DNA of 64,000 nt. Source: Adiantum capillus-veneris. Lineage: Eukaryota > Streptophyta > Polypodiopsida > Polypodiales > Pteridaceae. A program made the translations under genes and the position numbers. This document shows positions 1 through 11,474 of this stretch, in pieces (within the stretch, counting starts at the first letter, position 1; each line of letters begins with the position of its first letter). Where the stretch lies: contig CM043956.1 in the NCBI GenBank assembly GCA_014529385.2, positions 86,915,721-86,979,720 on the forward strand, in the 5' to 3' direction. The notes under the pieces were generated by a model. That model worked only from the letters and a program-made list of their open reading frames with translations, was not told the origin of the DNA and did not search any database.

Positions 1-278
1 TCCACCAGGGTGACCTATCCATGGCTTTGGTATTTAACACCATGCGTCCTATAGCATACCTTCCTTATAAATATAGAGCCTAACCCCCTAGAACACCTTG
101 TGGGACTAATGCCTTCTTTAGAGGCCGCACTTTTTGGCCTACATAGGGCGTCACCCTTCAGAGGGCGCCTGCCTTGCCACTCACTAACTCTCAATATTTG
201 TAGGATTTTATGACCCACTGGTAATTCAAGTACATAATGACATATCACACCCTGTATGGTGCCTCACTCTTTGCCCCG

Positions 279-281
<3 letters not shown>

Positions 282-331
<50 letters not shown>

Positions 332-336
332 TGCTT

Positions 337-402
<66 letters not shown>

Positions 403-418
403 ACACACACACACACAT
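282..418. repeat. Compound (CT)n/(CA)n microsatellite
   Basis: Two consecutive blocks each consist of a (CT)n run, a short (AC)n run and then atgcttgctc: (CT) 282-315, (AC) 315-331, spacer, (TC) about 338-401, (AC) about 403-416, spacer. The repeated spacer suggests that the whole compound unit was duplicated. Confidence 0.95.
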
Positions 419-2718
419 GCTTGCTCGCGACTTATAACAGTTTGCCTCTCTCCTAACTTAACCCCTACAATGAATACCATGGCAACCACCTCTCGCATTC
501 TTGATCCTTGAGGTTTGGGTTGGAATGAATGTGCAAATCGTGTGGGGGATCTTGAAAGATTGCCATTAACTAACGCCTTCACCTACTGGAATTTCTATAA
601 AAGGAGGTGAGGGTTGCTTTGTCCCATCAATAAGCCTTGTTTTCTGTATTGTGTGTGTATGAGAAAGTGAGGAGTGTGGGCTTTCTTTCTACCTGCTTAC
701 TGTGGTGCTATGGAGTTAGTTGAGCCGGATGTGGCTTCTCCGGTCGATAACCTGCCATAGTGACTTTGCTCTGCATAATTATATTTTGCACCGTTTTTTG
801 TACTCAATAGTGGCAAAAAATAACTAGGTTTTAAGTTTGGTATGATGTACCTTTAATGGCTATGCATAATAGGTGGGTTTTTTGGTGCATGTATGGTGTC
901 TACAACATACTTACTATTCACGTCTATTGCTTGGAATATTGGTTTTTTTTACACATACAGTAAAACGTAGTTCCTTTCATAACATGTAGGATTTGATTAA
1001 TGTGGTTATCTCATGGTAGTACTATGATTGTTTCCTATTTCACCATTTAGGTAAATACAAAACAAATTTGTTTCACAAACACCTGCTTGGATTATAAGAG
1101 GTTGCAGGAGTGTTTTTTACTGCTCAATTGATAATGCGCAAAAATTTGATTGAGTTAAATTTTAAATTGTGCTAGAAAGATGATAGTTACCACATTTTTT
1201 GGTTAAAACAGGCTGAATTGGTTGTAGTTTTATTAAATTGGCCAAAGCCAGTGGTTCAATACCTTGATCTTTTGATCTGAATATGGTCTTTAGACCTAGT
1301 GGGCACAGCAATTCTATTTTTAGGGTCTATATCCACTTGAAATGGCACAACCTAGACTATGGATACAATGGCATTTGGGTTTCTAGGATTAACATTGGTT
1401 CAAGTTCTACTCTAGGGTATACTACACTCTATCGTGGTATCTTACTGGTTTTAGACGTTGAAATTAGAATATTTTTTTTGGAATGGACTATACAAAGTCG
1501 TTTTTGGAGAGAATGTTTTTGGTACCATTTGACTCATTCAAAGACCTATACAGTGAAAAATGTAAAATACCTCACAGAATGATAGGTATAAAAGACAGAA
1601 AATGCTTTATGAGCAAAAACTGAAAATAAGACACTATATCAAAAGGGGTGGTGACCTTCTAATTAGAATTTTATTTATATAAATATCTATTTAAAGTTAA
1701 TTTAAGCAAAAATTGGTATATAATAACCTTCTCTACTATAACCTGTATAAATGCACTTGGATCTTAAAGGAGTGATGACCTTTTTTTTTTTTTAATTACA
1801 AGTTTAAAATGAACTATACAAGAACTCACACCTTATACTATTCATAAACAGGAATAAATGATTAAGTTTGGACAATTGTTTTTAAGCTAAAAAGGTTGTA
1901 AGATGGACATAAATAACAATTGATATAGTCCACTCACACCTTTAAAACGCATTCAAAGCTAACATATATATTGTCATGTCTGAATGGATGTAGGTGAGAA
2001 CTCTCTACTTTCTTGGAATCTTTTTGGCTTAATTGTTGTTCATCACTACTATACCAGACTCTTGCTACTTTTGAGAAGATCAGTTCAGATTAACCTATGT
2101 ATATAAATATTAGAATGAGGCCTCATTCTTTTAGCTATGTACAAAAGAAATTCAAAGGTTGAGTTGTTTTTCTGCTACTCCTTGTCACTTGTTCAAAGCT
2201 GATTGTCTTTTGATTTTTTATGTTCTTTTGTGTATATTTATTAATGTAAAATAGCAACACACACACACATTAGGAAAATTTTGAGCTCATTTTTGGGCCT
2301 TTGAAGGGTGCCACATCACCAAAGTTGCACAAAAGGGAGAAACCTGATAAACCCCTCTAAATATTGCTCAGAACCCCATGATATGACCTATCCTTCGAAA
2401 GCTCTTGAAATGGATTTTAAAGAGCCAAGGTCCAAAAAGTTTGGATGAGCTCTATGAAAGTTGCCATTTTTTTCAATTGGCTAGCTTTGTTAATGTTATG
2501 CTAATTTGAAATCACCTTTCTCTAGATATATATGAAGTCAATGTCTGATATATGCATGTTATATATCAATAGATAGCATTTGAAGAGTAGATTTTGTATA
2601 TCTAACCTTTGAAAAATTTGGATCTGATTTGCAAATTTTTTATCAATCCCCACTTTTTGAAAGTTGTGCCATATCGACAATTTGTTACAAGGCCCAAAAT
2701 AAGCTCAAACGTTTTCTA

Positions 2719-2734
2719 GTGTGTGCGTGTGTGT

Positions 2735-2786
<52 letters not shown>
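2719..2786. repeat. (GT)n(GA)n microsatellite
   Basis: A short (GT)n run at 2719-2735 is followed by an (AG)n run at about 2738-2786 and then a G-rich stretch. Nearby open frames rich in RE/SL dipeptides are translations of this repeat. Confidence 0.9.
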
Positions 2787-3191
2787 CGGGGGGGGAGAGG
2801 GGAGGTGCCACCGTTGTGTTTTTGTTTATCTTCAAGAGGAAACTTGGGAGGTCGATTTGCTTCTACTACAAGGCAAAGACATGAAAATGCAGCTATGGGG
2901 GTGAAGGAGTGGCTGAGAAACCCACGAATTAAGGGAGGAAATGCAACTCTCTACACAAATGAAGAGGCATGTTCGTAGAGTGGCCTCTCGCGGTAGGGCA
3001 TTCACGTTTCTTGGGATAGCTGAAGAATCTCTTGAAAGGGAAGAGAAGTTTTGAACATTGTGGGAATGGTCTCCAAAAAGATTTGTCAACAATGAGTCTT
3101 GAATTCAACAGATCTGAGATATTGTATTCAAAAGGTAAATGGGGAAACCATCAACTTGGATTTGCATTGAACTTTCTCATTGGAGAGAAAG

Positions 3192-3359
3192 TGTTAGGTT
3201 TCCAAGTCCTAGTCCAATGAAGTCTAGATCCGTGGGAACAAGCCATATGCCATGTAGATTATGCACTCCATCGTGCATGGGAAAGAGTGGCTATAATTAG
3301 TTAAATTGGTGATGTATAGAAAGGCTTTGAATAATCATACTTCCTTTCATAATTCATAG
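3192..3359 (+). repeat. 5' LTR of the short-LTR element, first half
   Basis: It aligns with 7627-7790: shared landmarks are the tgggaacaagcc, catgggaaagagtggctataattag and ggcttt-aataatcata blocks. It stops at the ...catag where the solo LTR enters, and homology resumes at 6026. Confidence 0.75.
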
Positions 3360-6025
3360 TGAGGCGATCCGGGGCGGGCAACAAGAGAGGCGACCTCTAA
3401 ACACCCCTCAAGGCTCCCGTGCTGCTCAATTTGGGCTGGGGCAACCACAAGCACAACACAACAACAAACCAACAGCCAAACCCAAACAAGATAGGGGCAC
3501 CACCTAGTTATGGTATGCGAACTAGGACGCAAGAGAGATTTTGGCACAACCAAGAAGATGCACCACACAACACACACAAGCAACCTCACACCAAGACACA
3601 CATGAAATGGACCAGAGAGAGCTAGAGCAAAGGGAAGAGAGAGAGGAAAGGATCTTGCGTAATACCTTATTTGTGACTTGCAAATGGAGATGGTTCGTTA
3701 TGATGCTATCGTAGAACTTGTACAAAACTCACTCAATGCTTAGTGATTGCTAATCATTGCCAAAACACACACACACTGTCTTAGGGTGTGGGAGACCTCT
3801 CACCACAATACCCTCTTACAATGGACACAAAATTGGCAATGAAAAACACACTAAAACGCTTTCTAAAATCAAGATCAACCGATAAAAACTCAAAATACAC
3901 AAGTCACCTTGAATTCACCAAACCGTATTGCACAAATGGAAGGACGAAGATTTGAACGTCGAATCACGCCTTTGATGCACCAAACCTCAATTTATTGATG
4001 ATGAAGGAGCATGTACAATAGTGGTTTTGAGATTTGTGGAACTCACACTCTCTCACTTGCAATGTGTAGCTTGAAGGCTTCTCTCACACCAAGAGTGAAG
4101 CTCACAAGTGGTTGCTACATCTAAGTCTCTCCTCACGCATAGAGTGTTGGGGTGCTATGTGAGATGTTGGAGGTTGTTTTACAAGAAGGAGAGGGGCCTA
4201 TTTATAGGTTGGAGACCCCTCATAAAGATTATTGGAAATCCTAATTTACAAGCTAACAAATCAGGATTATGATTTTTTTGAATGTCAAAACATTGCGGGC
4301 CTTCTTTGTCTGCTTGAGTCATGGGTGTGGGCTCAAAAGAGAGCATTATTGATGGTGAAAGTAGAGTTTTAAGGAAAAGGAGAGAGAGAGAGGGAGAGAG
4401 AGAGAGAGTTACTTTGTACATGTCTTGAGGTGAGGTGTCTTTTATGGTTAGGTCAATGCTATTTTGTGTTAGTATGTTAGTGGTTAGTGTTAGTAATCAC
4501 TAGAAAGTTAATGCTACATTTACAATGGGTAGAATGAGGTGGTTGGTTGAAGTAAGATGGTTGAATGAAGTGAGAAAATCCTTGTGATGGTGAAGCTTGA
4601 AGAAGTTTTGGACTTACTTGTGTAGGTTCTCAAAATGACTATCGATCTTCTTCTTCGTCTTCCCTTCTTTACGCCACCGCCGCCAAGGTTGATTATCGTG
4701 ATGAAAATGGTAATTCCGTTGATGAGATCTCTTGATTTACAGAGGTTAAGCATGGTATGCATGCTGAATTTATGTATATATATATAAGGGTTAAGATGGA
4801 ATGTACTTTGGAGATAATAGAGAGAGGCATAGAGATGGTGTATGTACATGGAGAGCTCATATGAGAGCTATGGGAGTAAGTGGGGAGGTTAATGGTGAAG
4901 AAGGTGAGAGAAACCATTGAAGGTGCATGTTTGAGTGAGGTATTGAGAGGAATGTGTGTGTGTGTGTGTAGAAGTGTGGAAAGAGGTGAGAGAAGACTAT
5001 GGGCTACTTGTGAGAAAAGTGGGCAGACTGGGTTCCAATCAAAAAATCATATCTCACCGTTGGTAGCTCCAAAAATCATGAAAAAATTTGAGGTGATTAT
5101 TTAGAGCGTGGGCTACATTTTCTCTGTTGACCACTACTCCAAATTAGGAGTGGAGATAGGTGCCAAAATTCTCACCAAAAAGCCTTTTTTTTATGCCTGC
5201 AAAAGTCTTTTAGTGGCCCCCTCCTTTGTTGAATTTATACAATGCATCCAAGAGTGAGCCTCTCCTTTGTCATATCATAATACAAAGCATCCAAGTTTCC
5301 CTTGACCCATGCATGGAGGAGGATTATTGGTGAATAAAGAAATATATACATGGTGGGACTAGTGTATGGACTATTCATGGACTTTAGCTCAATGAACACA
5401 TGGTGTTAGAATAATGAGTAAAAATAATAATAAAAATATGGAGGAGTTATGGATATGGAAAGATATTGGAATCATATGATATGGTCCCTCTTTGAATTAT
5501 TTTGGGTGAAAGAGAAAAAGGTATGCAAGTAAATAATATAATAAACGTGACCAATGAGTAGAAATCAATTTTTTGTCTTCACTAGGGTGAGGGTGAAAAT
5601 GTGGGAGTGATTTGTATAAAGGAAAAATATAAGGTTAGAGTATGTACATATTGGAAAAAAAATATACTTATGGTGCAAGAGGATGAAAGAAGGTAAATTT
5701 AATAAAACACACACCTAGGTATAAATATTTAAATAAATATCAAAATAATTATAAAAATCCCTATATCCAGGCCACATATATAATGAAATATTTACACACA
5801 AATGGGCCATAATATTTATTATTTTTTTGATTTTATTTATTTTTTTGGCTCAACTAGCCCAGTGACTAGCTAGCTGAGGGTTTTTAAGGAGATATGGGAA
5901 AAGTCCCGTAACTCACACACGCCTATGTATAGTGAAATGGTAGGGATAGCCATAGTGTTTGGGTGAATTTGGTAGGGTGAGGTAGCTTACTATGGCAATT
6001 ACGGAGAGCCGAAAAACGGCTATCA
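3360..6025 (-). repeat. Solo LTR, A/B/F-related Tat-like family
   Basis: This 2666-bp LTR reads TG...CA on the minus strand and closely matches the 3' LTR of element F (58404-61100) along its whole length. No PBS, gag or polypurine tract adjoins it. It is flanked by atag on both sides (3356-3359 and 6026-6029). The paralogous LTR at 7627-7956 shows the uninterrupted site around 7780-7790. These are the marks of recombination between the two LTRs of a former complete element, leaving one LTR. Confidence 0.88.
4197..4208 (-). promoter_or_regulatory. TATA box of solo LTR
   Basis: cctatttatagg reads as CTATAAATA on the minus strand, at the same relative place as in the F LTR (59242-59251). It probably marks the U3/R region of this LTR family. 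Confidence 0.6.
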
Positions 6026-6184
6026 ATAGCATTGCTTTTTTATTGTGTTGATCAACTCTCTCTCTCTCTCTCTCCTCCTCCCCCCCCCCCCCCCCCCCCC
6101 TCTCCCCCATCTTTTATGATTTGTACATTCCCAAGTTGTCATGGATCGTCACTGGCTTCACCCATAGTATTTGTGCAATGTACA
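6026..6184 (+). repeat. 5' LTR of the short-LTR element, second half
   Basis: Homology to the 3' LTR (about 7787-7956) resumes at the base after the atag duplication: attgctttttt-ttgtgt, a (TC)n run, then gttcccaag and catggatc. It ends with tgtaca, three bases before the PBS. A poly-C run replaces part of the (TC)n tract. Confidence 0.7.
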
Positions 6185-6366
6185 AAGTGGTATCAAAGCT
6201 TTGGGGTATAGGCCATGGCTCAAACCCCCCCCCCCCCCCCCTCTCCCCCGTCTTTTATGATTTGTACATTCCCAAGTTGCCATGGATCCTCACTGGCTTC
6301 ACCCACCGTATTTGTGCAATGTACAAAGTGGTATCAAAGATTTGAGGTATAGGCCATGGATCAAAA
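6078..6366 (+). repeat. 141-bp tandem duplication with two PBS copies
   Basis: The segment 6101-6241 is repeated from 6242: ctctccccc, ttttatgatttgtacattccc, the LTR end, tggtatcaaag and ggccatgg all recur. Poly-C runs at about 6079-6100 and 6225-6241 lie at both junctions. The duplication carries the LTR end and the primer-binding site, so two PBS copies exist (6188-6199 and 6329-6339). Poly-C could have seeded slippage or unequal exchange. Confidence 0.9.
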
Positions 6367-7626
6367 AGCTCCATGGGAACAACTGGTTGCAGAGGAGAGA
6401 AGGATTCCATCGACCTGCGTGGTTTTTCTCGGTCATAACCACCATTAATAGGTTTGTCATGTGATGAGCCTCCATTTTTTACACAATGTGTGCTCATGAT
6501 TCCGTCTCTACAATTTTCTATATATCAAGCACGTTCGGTGCTGTCTACCACTATCTGAAGAAAAAAAAAATATGTTTCTCCTTCCTCTATTTTCACACTA
6601 TGTTAGTAGTGGCCATCCTTTTTGAGCCTTGGCTAGAGGGTCTTCACAGCCCCCACCAATCAAGATTGGGAAGCCGGTTCATAAAAATGCTTATACATCT
6701 CTTAGGCACATGCAGCAAAAGTGATTTTGTAAGCATCTTATAACACTACAGTCCAACAAATTCAAACTTCTCAAAACACCAATCGACATGGAAAATATTA
6801 TCATGCATGAAAAGCAAGCTACAAATAAACAAAATCTTTGGAGTTTCATCTTGTAAAATTTGTTGCCAAATCTCTTAAAGCCTAAGGTGGAAAAAGAGTA
6901 AGGTGTCCACTTTTCCTTGAAGCATCTGTCCATTGAACATGCCCATCTAGCTTTAAAGAGAACACTGATCCTCTCTGATAGTAAGATCCTCAAAATCCAA
7001 GATCAATATCTCTTTCTAGTGATAATGTTTTATATTGAAAGGTAAATGTTGATATGGAAACAGACGAAGAACGTCCAAAATCCAACAATTTGCTTCAAGC
7101 ACCAAGAGGTATATCACACATGTAAAACATGAAGATTTGCTTCAAGATTGTGGTACAAGATTTCACAAATTATATTTACCAATTCAATGTCATAGATTTG
7201 TTCAAGGTTTGTTTAATGTATTCAACACAACTATATATTATTGATCAAAGCCTTGTTTTAGCTTATAAATTGCCACTAATATCCATGCCAAAAATTTGAA
7301 TGGGTATAGACACTACCACACATAAGTGGTAAGACCTCCCAAGTTATCAATTTTCTGGCCAAGTCCTTGTTGTAATCCACTTCTCATGAGGTTATTGGGT
7401 AAACCTAATTCCAAGGTTTGAAAGTAAACCAAAAACTCCATTTGATGGTAGCTGCTTTTTCCCTACACCCTATGTGTTTGACGGGGATTCGTTATCATAG
7501 CACCAAGTTATGGGTATATCAAAACCCTTGGTTGTTAGATAGAACCTAAAACTCATGGTTGACGAGTACACCAAAATGCAAAGTATCATGAGAGTGGTGA
7601 GTCTAGTTCAAGCTTGAGGCGGGGAT
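6367..7626 (+). other. Non-coding interior of the short-LTR element
   Basis: After a frame of about 30 codons that starts near the second PBS (atggatcaaaaagctcc), I see no gag, protease, integrase or RT motif on either strand. The last 15 bases before 7627 are purine-rich (ttgaggcgggga), as expected of a polypurine tract. Confidence 0.6.
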
Positions 7627-7806
7627 TGTTGGGTTTTCAAGCCTTGGTTTAGTTAAGTCTATACCTATGGGAACAAGCCCTATGCCATGTAGATGATACA
7701 CTCATTTGTGCATGGGAAAGAGTGGCTATAATTAGTTAAATTGGTTATATAGGTAAAGGCTTTAAATAATCATATTTCATAGTGTTGCTTTTTTGTTGTG
7801 TCGATC

Positions 7807-7881
<75 letters not shown>

Positions 7882-7956
7882 GTTTTTTTTCTCTGCATGT
7901 TCCCAAGCTACCATGGATCCCCACCATCTTCACCCACCATAGTTGGGCACCTTACA
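7627..7956 (+). repeat. 3' LTR of the short-LTR element with (TC)n tract
   Basis: It starts tgttgggttttcaagcc and ends near cttaca. It contains a long (TC)n microsatellite (about 7810-7879), the counterpart of the TC/poly-C tract in the 5' LTR. It preserves the unoccupied version of the solo LTR's target (tttcatagtgttgc). Confidence 0.7.
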
Positions 7957-8103
7957 TAGAGAACCCAAGTAGTAGTTTACAAATGCCTGCCTAACAAAGG
8001 TGCAAGGGATCAAGAGGAATTTCGAGTGCGACAAGAACATAGTTTTTTCCTCTAATGAAGAGGCCATGTTTGCACATTATATGGGAACATGTGGAGCCCA
8101 TAT

Positions 8104-8137
<34 letters not shown>

Positions 8138-8423
8138 CACAAAGAGGACTGGATGACACTACTACGTCAATCCCGCTTCCTCAAGGGGACAAAGCTTTGG
8201 ATGATCGAATAGCTACAAGAATCAATTTGAGTCTAAAAATAATGAGTTGAAGAAGATGTATGAATCCCATAAGCAAGGTAAATGGGTAGTCTATAGAGGT
8301 GGTACAGCCATTATTACGGGTTTCGAACTCCTAATAAAGCAGCTCCCCCCTCTCTCGACCCCCCTTATGTTTTCTTTTTCTTTATGACCCTCCCAATGTA
8401 CCCTCATTCCTTAACTGATATGT
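7957..8423. other. Unassigned spacer with a (TC)n microsatellite
   Basis: No gene or element end is recognised. A (TC)n run lies at about 8105-8134, and C-rich patches precede the start of element A. Confidence 0.6.
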
Positions 8424-9939
8424 TCACGGAAGCAAAGCGAACCCCTAACCCCGACGGCCTCTAAAACACCGGGGACTGAATGGCGCGCCTCGAGCCTGTC
8501 ATGATAAAGCAAACAGGGGGCACCACCTAGCTTCAGTGGCTAGGACGCAAACAACACACCACCATAACAAAGTTTTCATCCAAGAGAGATGGATGCTTGG
8601 GAGTAATGATGAAGAGGAAAGGGAATGAGATCAAGTGAGAGAGAGAGAGAGACACAGAGAGAGAGAGAGAGAGAGAGAGTGAGGGAGGGGGTATAGCGGC
8701 TTAGTACTTAGGCACCACAAAAGGATGGCGAATCCGCACACCCTTCACACATACACAAGCTCATTCCAAACACAAGACTAGGTGGTGATTCCGCACACCT
8801 CACATGGGCAAAACATTGCAAGAAAACATACTCACAAAACCTCAAGCTTTATTTAGAGAATAAGGCGATGAAATGGGGAGCATAGGCTAGGGGAATGAGA
8901 AGGGAGAGAGTGGTAGAGCACATGGCAGATAGGTGGGAGTTGATGGTGAAGACTCACACGAGAGTTATGGCCATCATCCTTCATTTAGTTTACCTTCATC
9001 TTCCATAGCCAAGGGTGTAGAGGTCATGCTCAAGACAAGCATGGTGATTGCGGTGATGCTGATGGTGTGGGTGTGTGTGTGTGCACTAGGCACACACAGT
9101 GCATAGTGTGTTCTTTGGCGATGTTGTGTGTCCTTAGTGTGATGGTGAACCCTCTTTATATAGGGGAGGAGGGGGGAGAAATTATAGAATTTAGAAATGA
9201 AGAAATCATTATCTACATAGGCCATGTGACTGTGGGCCCCACTTGTGTGGGTGTGTGTATATGTGCCAGAACAGCAGTCTCATGAGAGAGACACTAAGAG
9301 AGAGATATAGGTTGATGAAAAAAAGTGAGACATGACATGGAGAATAAAGTAATTACAAGAGGGGAGAGAGGGGAGTGTGTTCAGAGGTGAATCTGTGTGC
9401 AGATGTGTGTGAACACAAGAAAAATCAGGTAACCACTGGGTGGGGATGGGTCTGTGGGCACCTTTTTGAGTGAAACTGAGTGTGTGTGAGTGTGGGTGAG
9501 GTTATTTAGCTACAAGACAAGAGACATGGCTCCCTTTAGAGAGAGAGGGGGGTATTTGGCACATGGGATATGATAGGAGAGAGAAAGAGGGGGTGGGGTA
9601 TACTATTTTGGAAGATAGGGTAAGTTGCATGTGAGTTAGGGTGCATTATTGGTGAGTTATAATGCATTATTGGTGAGAGGTGGGGTAGCTTGAGGGGAGA
9701 GAGAAAGGAGAGTGGACAAGGGGAAGAGAGAGGGGGTTGACCTTTTGAGTGGAGGAGAGGAAAAGGGACACCCGGCGGGGCAACAGTGAAGAAAAAGGAG
9801 GCAAGGTGGGGATGGGCTGCCCCGCAGGCATGAGGTTTTTCCAATGCCTTTTATCACTCCCTCCCTAAGAGGGGGTTTTCATGGGGTGGGGACGAGAGAA
9901 GAGGGGTATGGGAGCTTGGCTTGTGAAAAGCCCCCATCA
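8424..9939 (-). repeat. 3' LTR of element A
   Basis: 1516 bp; on the minus strand it starts TGATGGGGGC and matches 16031-17562. Compared with the 5' LTR it has a longer (GA)n run (about 8636-8681), lacks about 60 bp found at 17403-17465, and carries a short tandem copy of gcattattggtgag around 9644-9675. Its outer end reads tc rather than tg on the plus strand, one substitution in the terminal CA. Confidence 0.92.
9154..9163 (-). promoter_or_regulatory. TATA box in 3' LTR of A
   Basis: ctttatatag reads CTATATAAAG on the minus strand. It is conserved at 16741-16750 in the other LTR. Confidence 0.6.
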
Positions 9940-9953
9940 TTAGCCCTCCCGTT
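9940..9953 (-). other. Polypurine tract of element A
   Basis: On the minus strand ACGGGAGGGCTAA abuts the LTR start TGATGG. B and F carry almost the same tract (GGGAGGGCTAA and GGGAAGGGCTAA), which primes plus-strand DNA synthesis. Confidence 0.85.
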
Positions 9954-9967
9954 TTGGCTAGGGGCAT

Positions 9968-10363
9968 TCATGTCTCTAGCTCATCTGTTTGATCATTATC
10001 GTCGGAGGTGGCGGCTGATAGTGTGTCCTCATCTGGAATGTCAATAGGTGGAGCCTTGTCAAATCGAAGAAAATAAGGTTTAAGTCGCCAACCATTTACC
10101 CTGGTTTTATGAAGTTTTCTATCAGCCTCCATAAGCTGGTAGCTTCCATTGGCATACTTTTTTTTGACGATGAAAGGACCTTCCCATCGGAGTAGGAGTT
10201 TCTTATCCTTGCGCGTGTCGAAGCGATTGTCGTAGCGGAGCACCAACATTCCTTTCTTCAATTCTTTTTTTCGGAGATGCTCGTTAAAGCTAAGCCGTCT
10301 ATGCTCTGCTTGTGCTGCATAATAATTTATTGCTTCTTCTCTGTCCAGCTGCAGTCTTTCCAA
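9968..10363 (-). pseudogene. Element A integrase C-terminal domain
   Basis: A 131-residue frame holding the C-terminal part of integrase. Residues about 40-78 match the GPY/F module: LRYDNRFDTRKDK, then WEGPFIVKKKYANGSYQL, and a VNGWRLKPY motif that ends the domain in all the Tat-like copies here. It overlaps the upstream integrase frame by about 37 bases, so a one-base shift separates them. The last 25 residues are acidic (DEDTL...DDNDQTDE). This domain usually contributes to DNA binding and integration-site choice. It is cut off from the catalytic core, so it would not be made as part of an active enzyme. Confidence 0.85.
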
Positions 10364-10794
10364 ATGATGTGATCTCTCAAATGCATGTTGGGCTGTTGAA
10401 GCTGGCTTGCCATTACTCTGAGACTTTGTAGTTGCACTTCAATGGGCAAGATTGCTTCCTTACCAAATACTAGATGATACGGTGTGAATCCCAAGGATGT
10501 ACGAAATGAAGTTCTGTAGGTCCATAAAGCTGGTAGTAGATACTTATCCCAGTCTCTAGGATGATTGTTTACCTGCTTGGTAATAATTTTAGAAGCCATT
10601 CCATTTACCTTTTCAACTAGGCCATTACATTGAGGGTAATATGGTGAAGAGTTCCTCCTTGTAATGCCCAGTTTCTGCATTAATTCTCCTACCAAGTCTG
10701 CTCTGAAACCTGGCCCTCTATAAGAGATGATCTCTAAAGGTGTGCCAAACCTACAGCATATGTGCTCGTAGATAAATTTAGCTACCTCTACCAC
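10327..10794 (-). pseudogene. Element A integrase catalytic core, second Asp lost
   Basis: 155 residues of the integrase core. The expected second aspartate of the D,D(35)E triad lies in a SDNGPGF motif in related copies (F); here residue 25 is tyrosine (SYRGPGF). The glutamate is present at residue 61 (NGLVEKVNG), exactly 35 residues further on. The first Asp sits in the preceding frame, separated by an in-frame TAG just after GVDYMTR, where related copies have Trp. The C-terminal part (ALWTYRTSFRTSLGFTPYHLVFG) is the conserved tail of the core. Integration activity should be lost. Confidence 0.9.
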
Positions 10795-10824
10795 TGTGAT
10801 TCTAGTGGTGGTTGTAGCCTCTGC

Positions 10825-11448
10825 CTATCTAGTCATGTAGTCGACCCCAATTATAATGTAGAATTTTCCTGAGTTGGCCCTAGGTAATGGCCCAATGGCA
10901 TCGATACCCCATTTTTCAAATTGGCCATATGAGAGAATAGGTGTCTGTGGTTCAGGAATAAGTGACCTAGTGCCGGCCTTTTGACACAACTTACATGTTT
11001 TGCACCAGTGGTGTACATCACGGTTGAGGCTAGGCCATATGAAGCCTGCCTGCAAGATTTTCCTACTTGTTATGTCTAGGGCAAAGTGACCACCACAAAC
11101 CCCGTCGTGACAACTAGCAATTACTCCTGTGATTTCGTGAGAGAGAGGGACCTTCCTGAGTATTTGGTCCTTACCCTTACAGTACAAACCATCATTGATG
11201 AGTCGATACCTTGTGGCCTTCCGCGTCAGCCATTGCTTCTGTCCCTTTGTTAAATCTGATGGGCATTCCCCTGTTTCCAAAAAATGCATGATGTCAGGCA
11301 AGGAATCACTGCCTTGAAATAGAGGGAGCTTTAGCTTTATTGCTCCAACCACCACTTCTTGTAGTCTTTCACTTGCTAGGGCATCTGCTTCTTGGTTTTG
11401 AGCCCTTGGGATATGGTGTATTTGAACTTCTTCAAACTTACCCAACAA
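10825..11448 (-). pseudogene. Element A second RNase H C-terminus and integrase zinc domain
   Basis: The 207-residue frame opens with the end of the second RNase H (HHIPRAQNQEADALA, which carries the last catalytic Asp). It continues with the HHCC zinc-binding domain of integrase (His in CGGHFA, then HHWCKTCKLCQ) and the start of the catalytic core (WGIDAIGPLP, first Asp). Upstream, about 40 bases relative to the intact C copy are missing together with several stops, which removes the middle of the second RNase H. The frame ends at an in-frame TAG after DYMTR. Confidence 0.88.
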
Positions 11449-11474
11449 GGTTTTTACACCACTTAAGTGAGTCC

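Larger units (their letters stand above)
1..3191. other. AT-rich stretch without a recognisable gene
   Basis: I see no gene, RNA or element boundary here. The sequence is AT-rich, with frequent stops in all frames. The open frames present are either microsatellite translations or short, low-information frames; the longest, 1283-1582 on the plus strand, has no family motif. A TATA-like ctataaaagg lies at 595-604 on the plus strand, but no coding region follows. The stretch may be decayed repeat DNA or intergenic sequence. Confidence 0.6.
3192..7956 (+). mobile_element. Short-LTR non-coding retrotransposon, probably copia-derived
   Basis: Two related sequences of about 330 bp bracket this element: 3192-3359 plus 6026-6184 (5' LTR, split by a later insertion) and 7627-7956 (3' LTR). 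Both start TGTT. A primer-binding site matching the initiator-methionine tRNA type (tggtatcaaagc) follows the 5' LTR at 6188-6199. A purine-rich tract (gaggcgggga) precedes the 3' LTR. The internal part, about 1.4 kb, has no readable gag or pol, only a roughly 30-codon frame after the PBS. The short LTRs, TGTT start and PBS suggest a non-autonomous copia derivative. I found no clean target duplication, so the outer edges are approximate. Confidence 0.6.

Noticed and set aside
237-456. Open frames rich in SLSL/THTH
   Set aside because: They are translations of the (CT)n/(CA)n microsatellite. The same applies to frames at 2629-2978, 7782-7994, 17582-17877, 17987-18187 and 59276-59506.
595-604. 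TATA box of a host gene promoter
   Set aside because: ctataaaagg is present, but no coding region, splice signal or LTR boundary could be tied to it.
1283-1582. 99-codon plus-strand frame
   Set aside because: AT-rich surroundings, no motif, no start or splice context; typical of chance.
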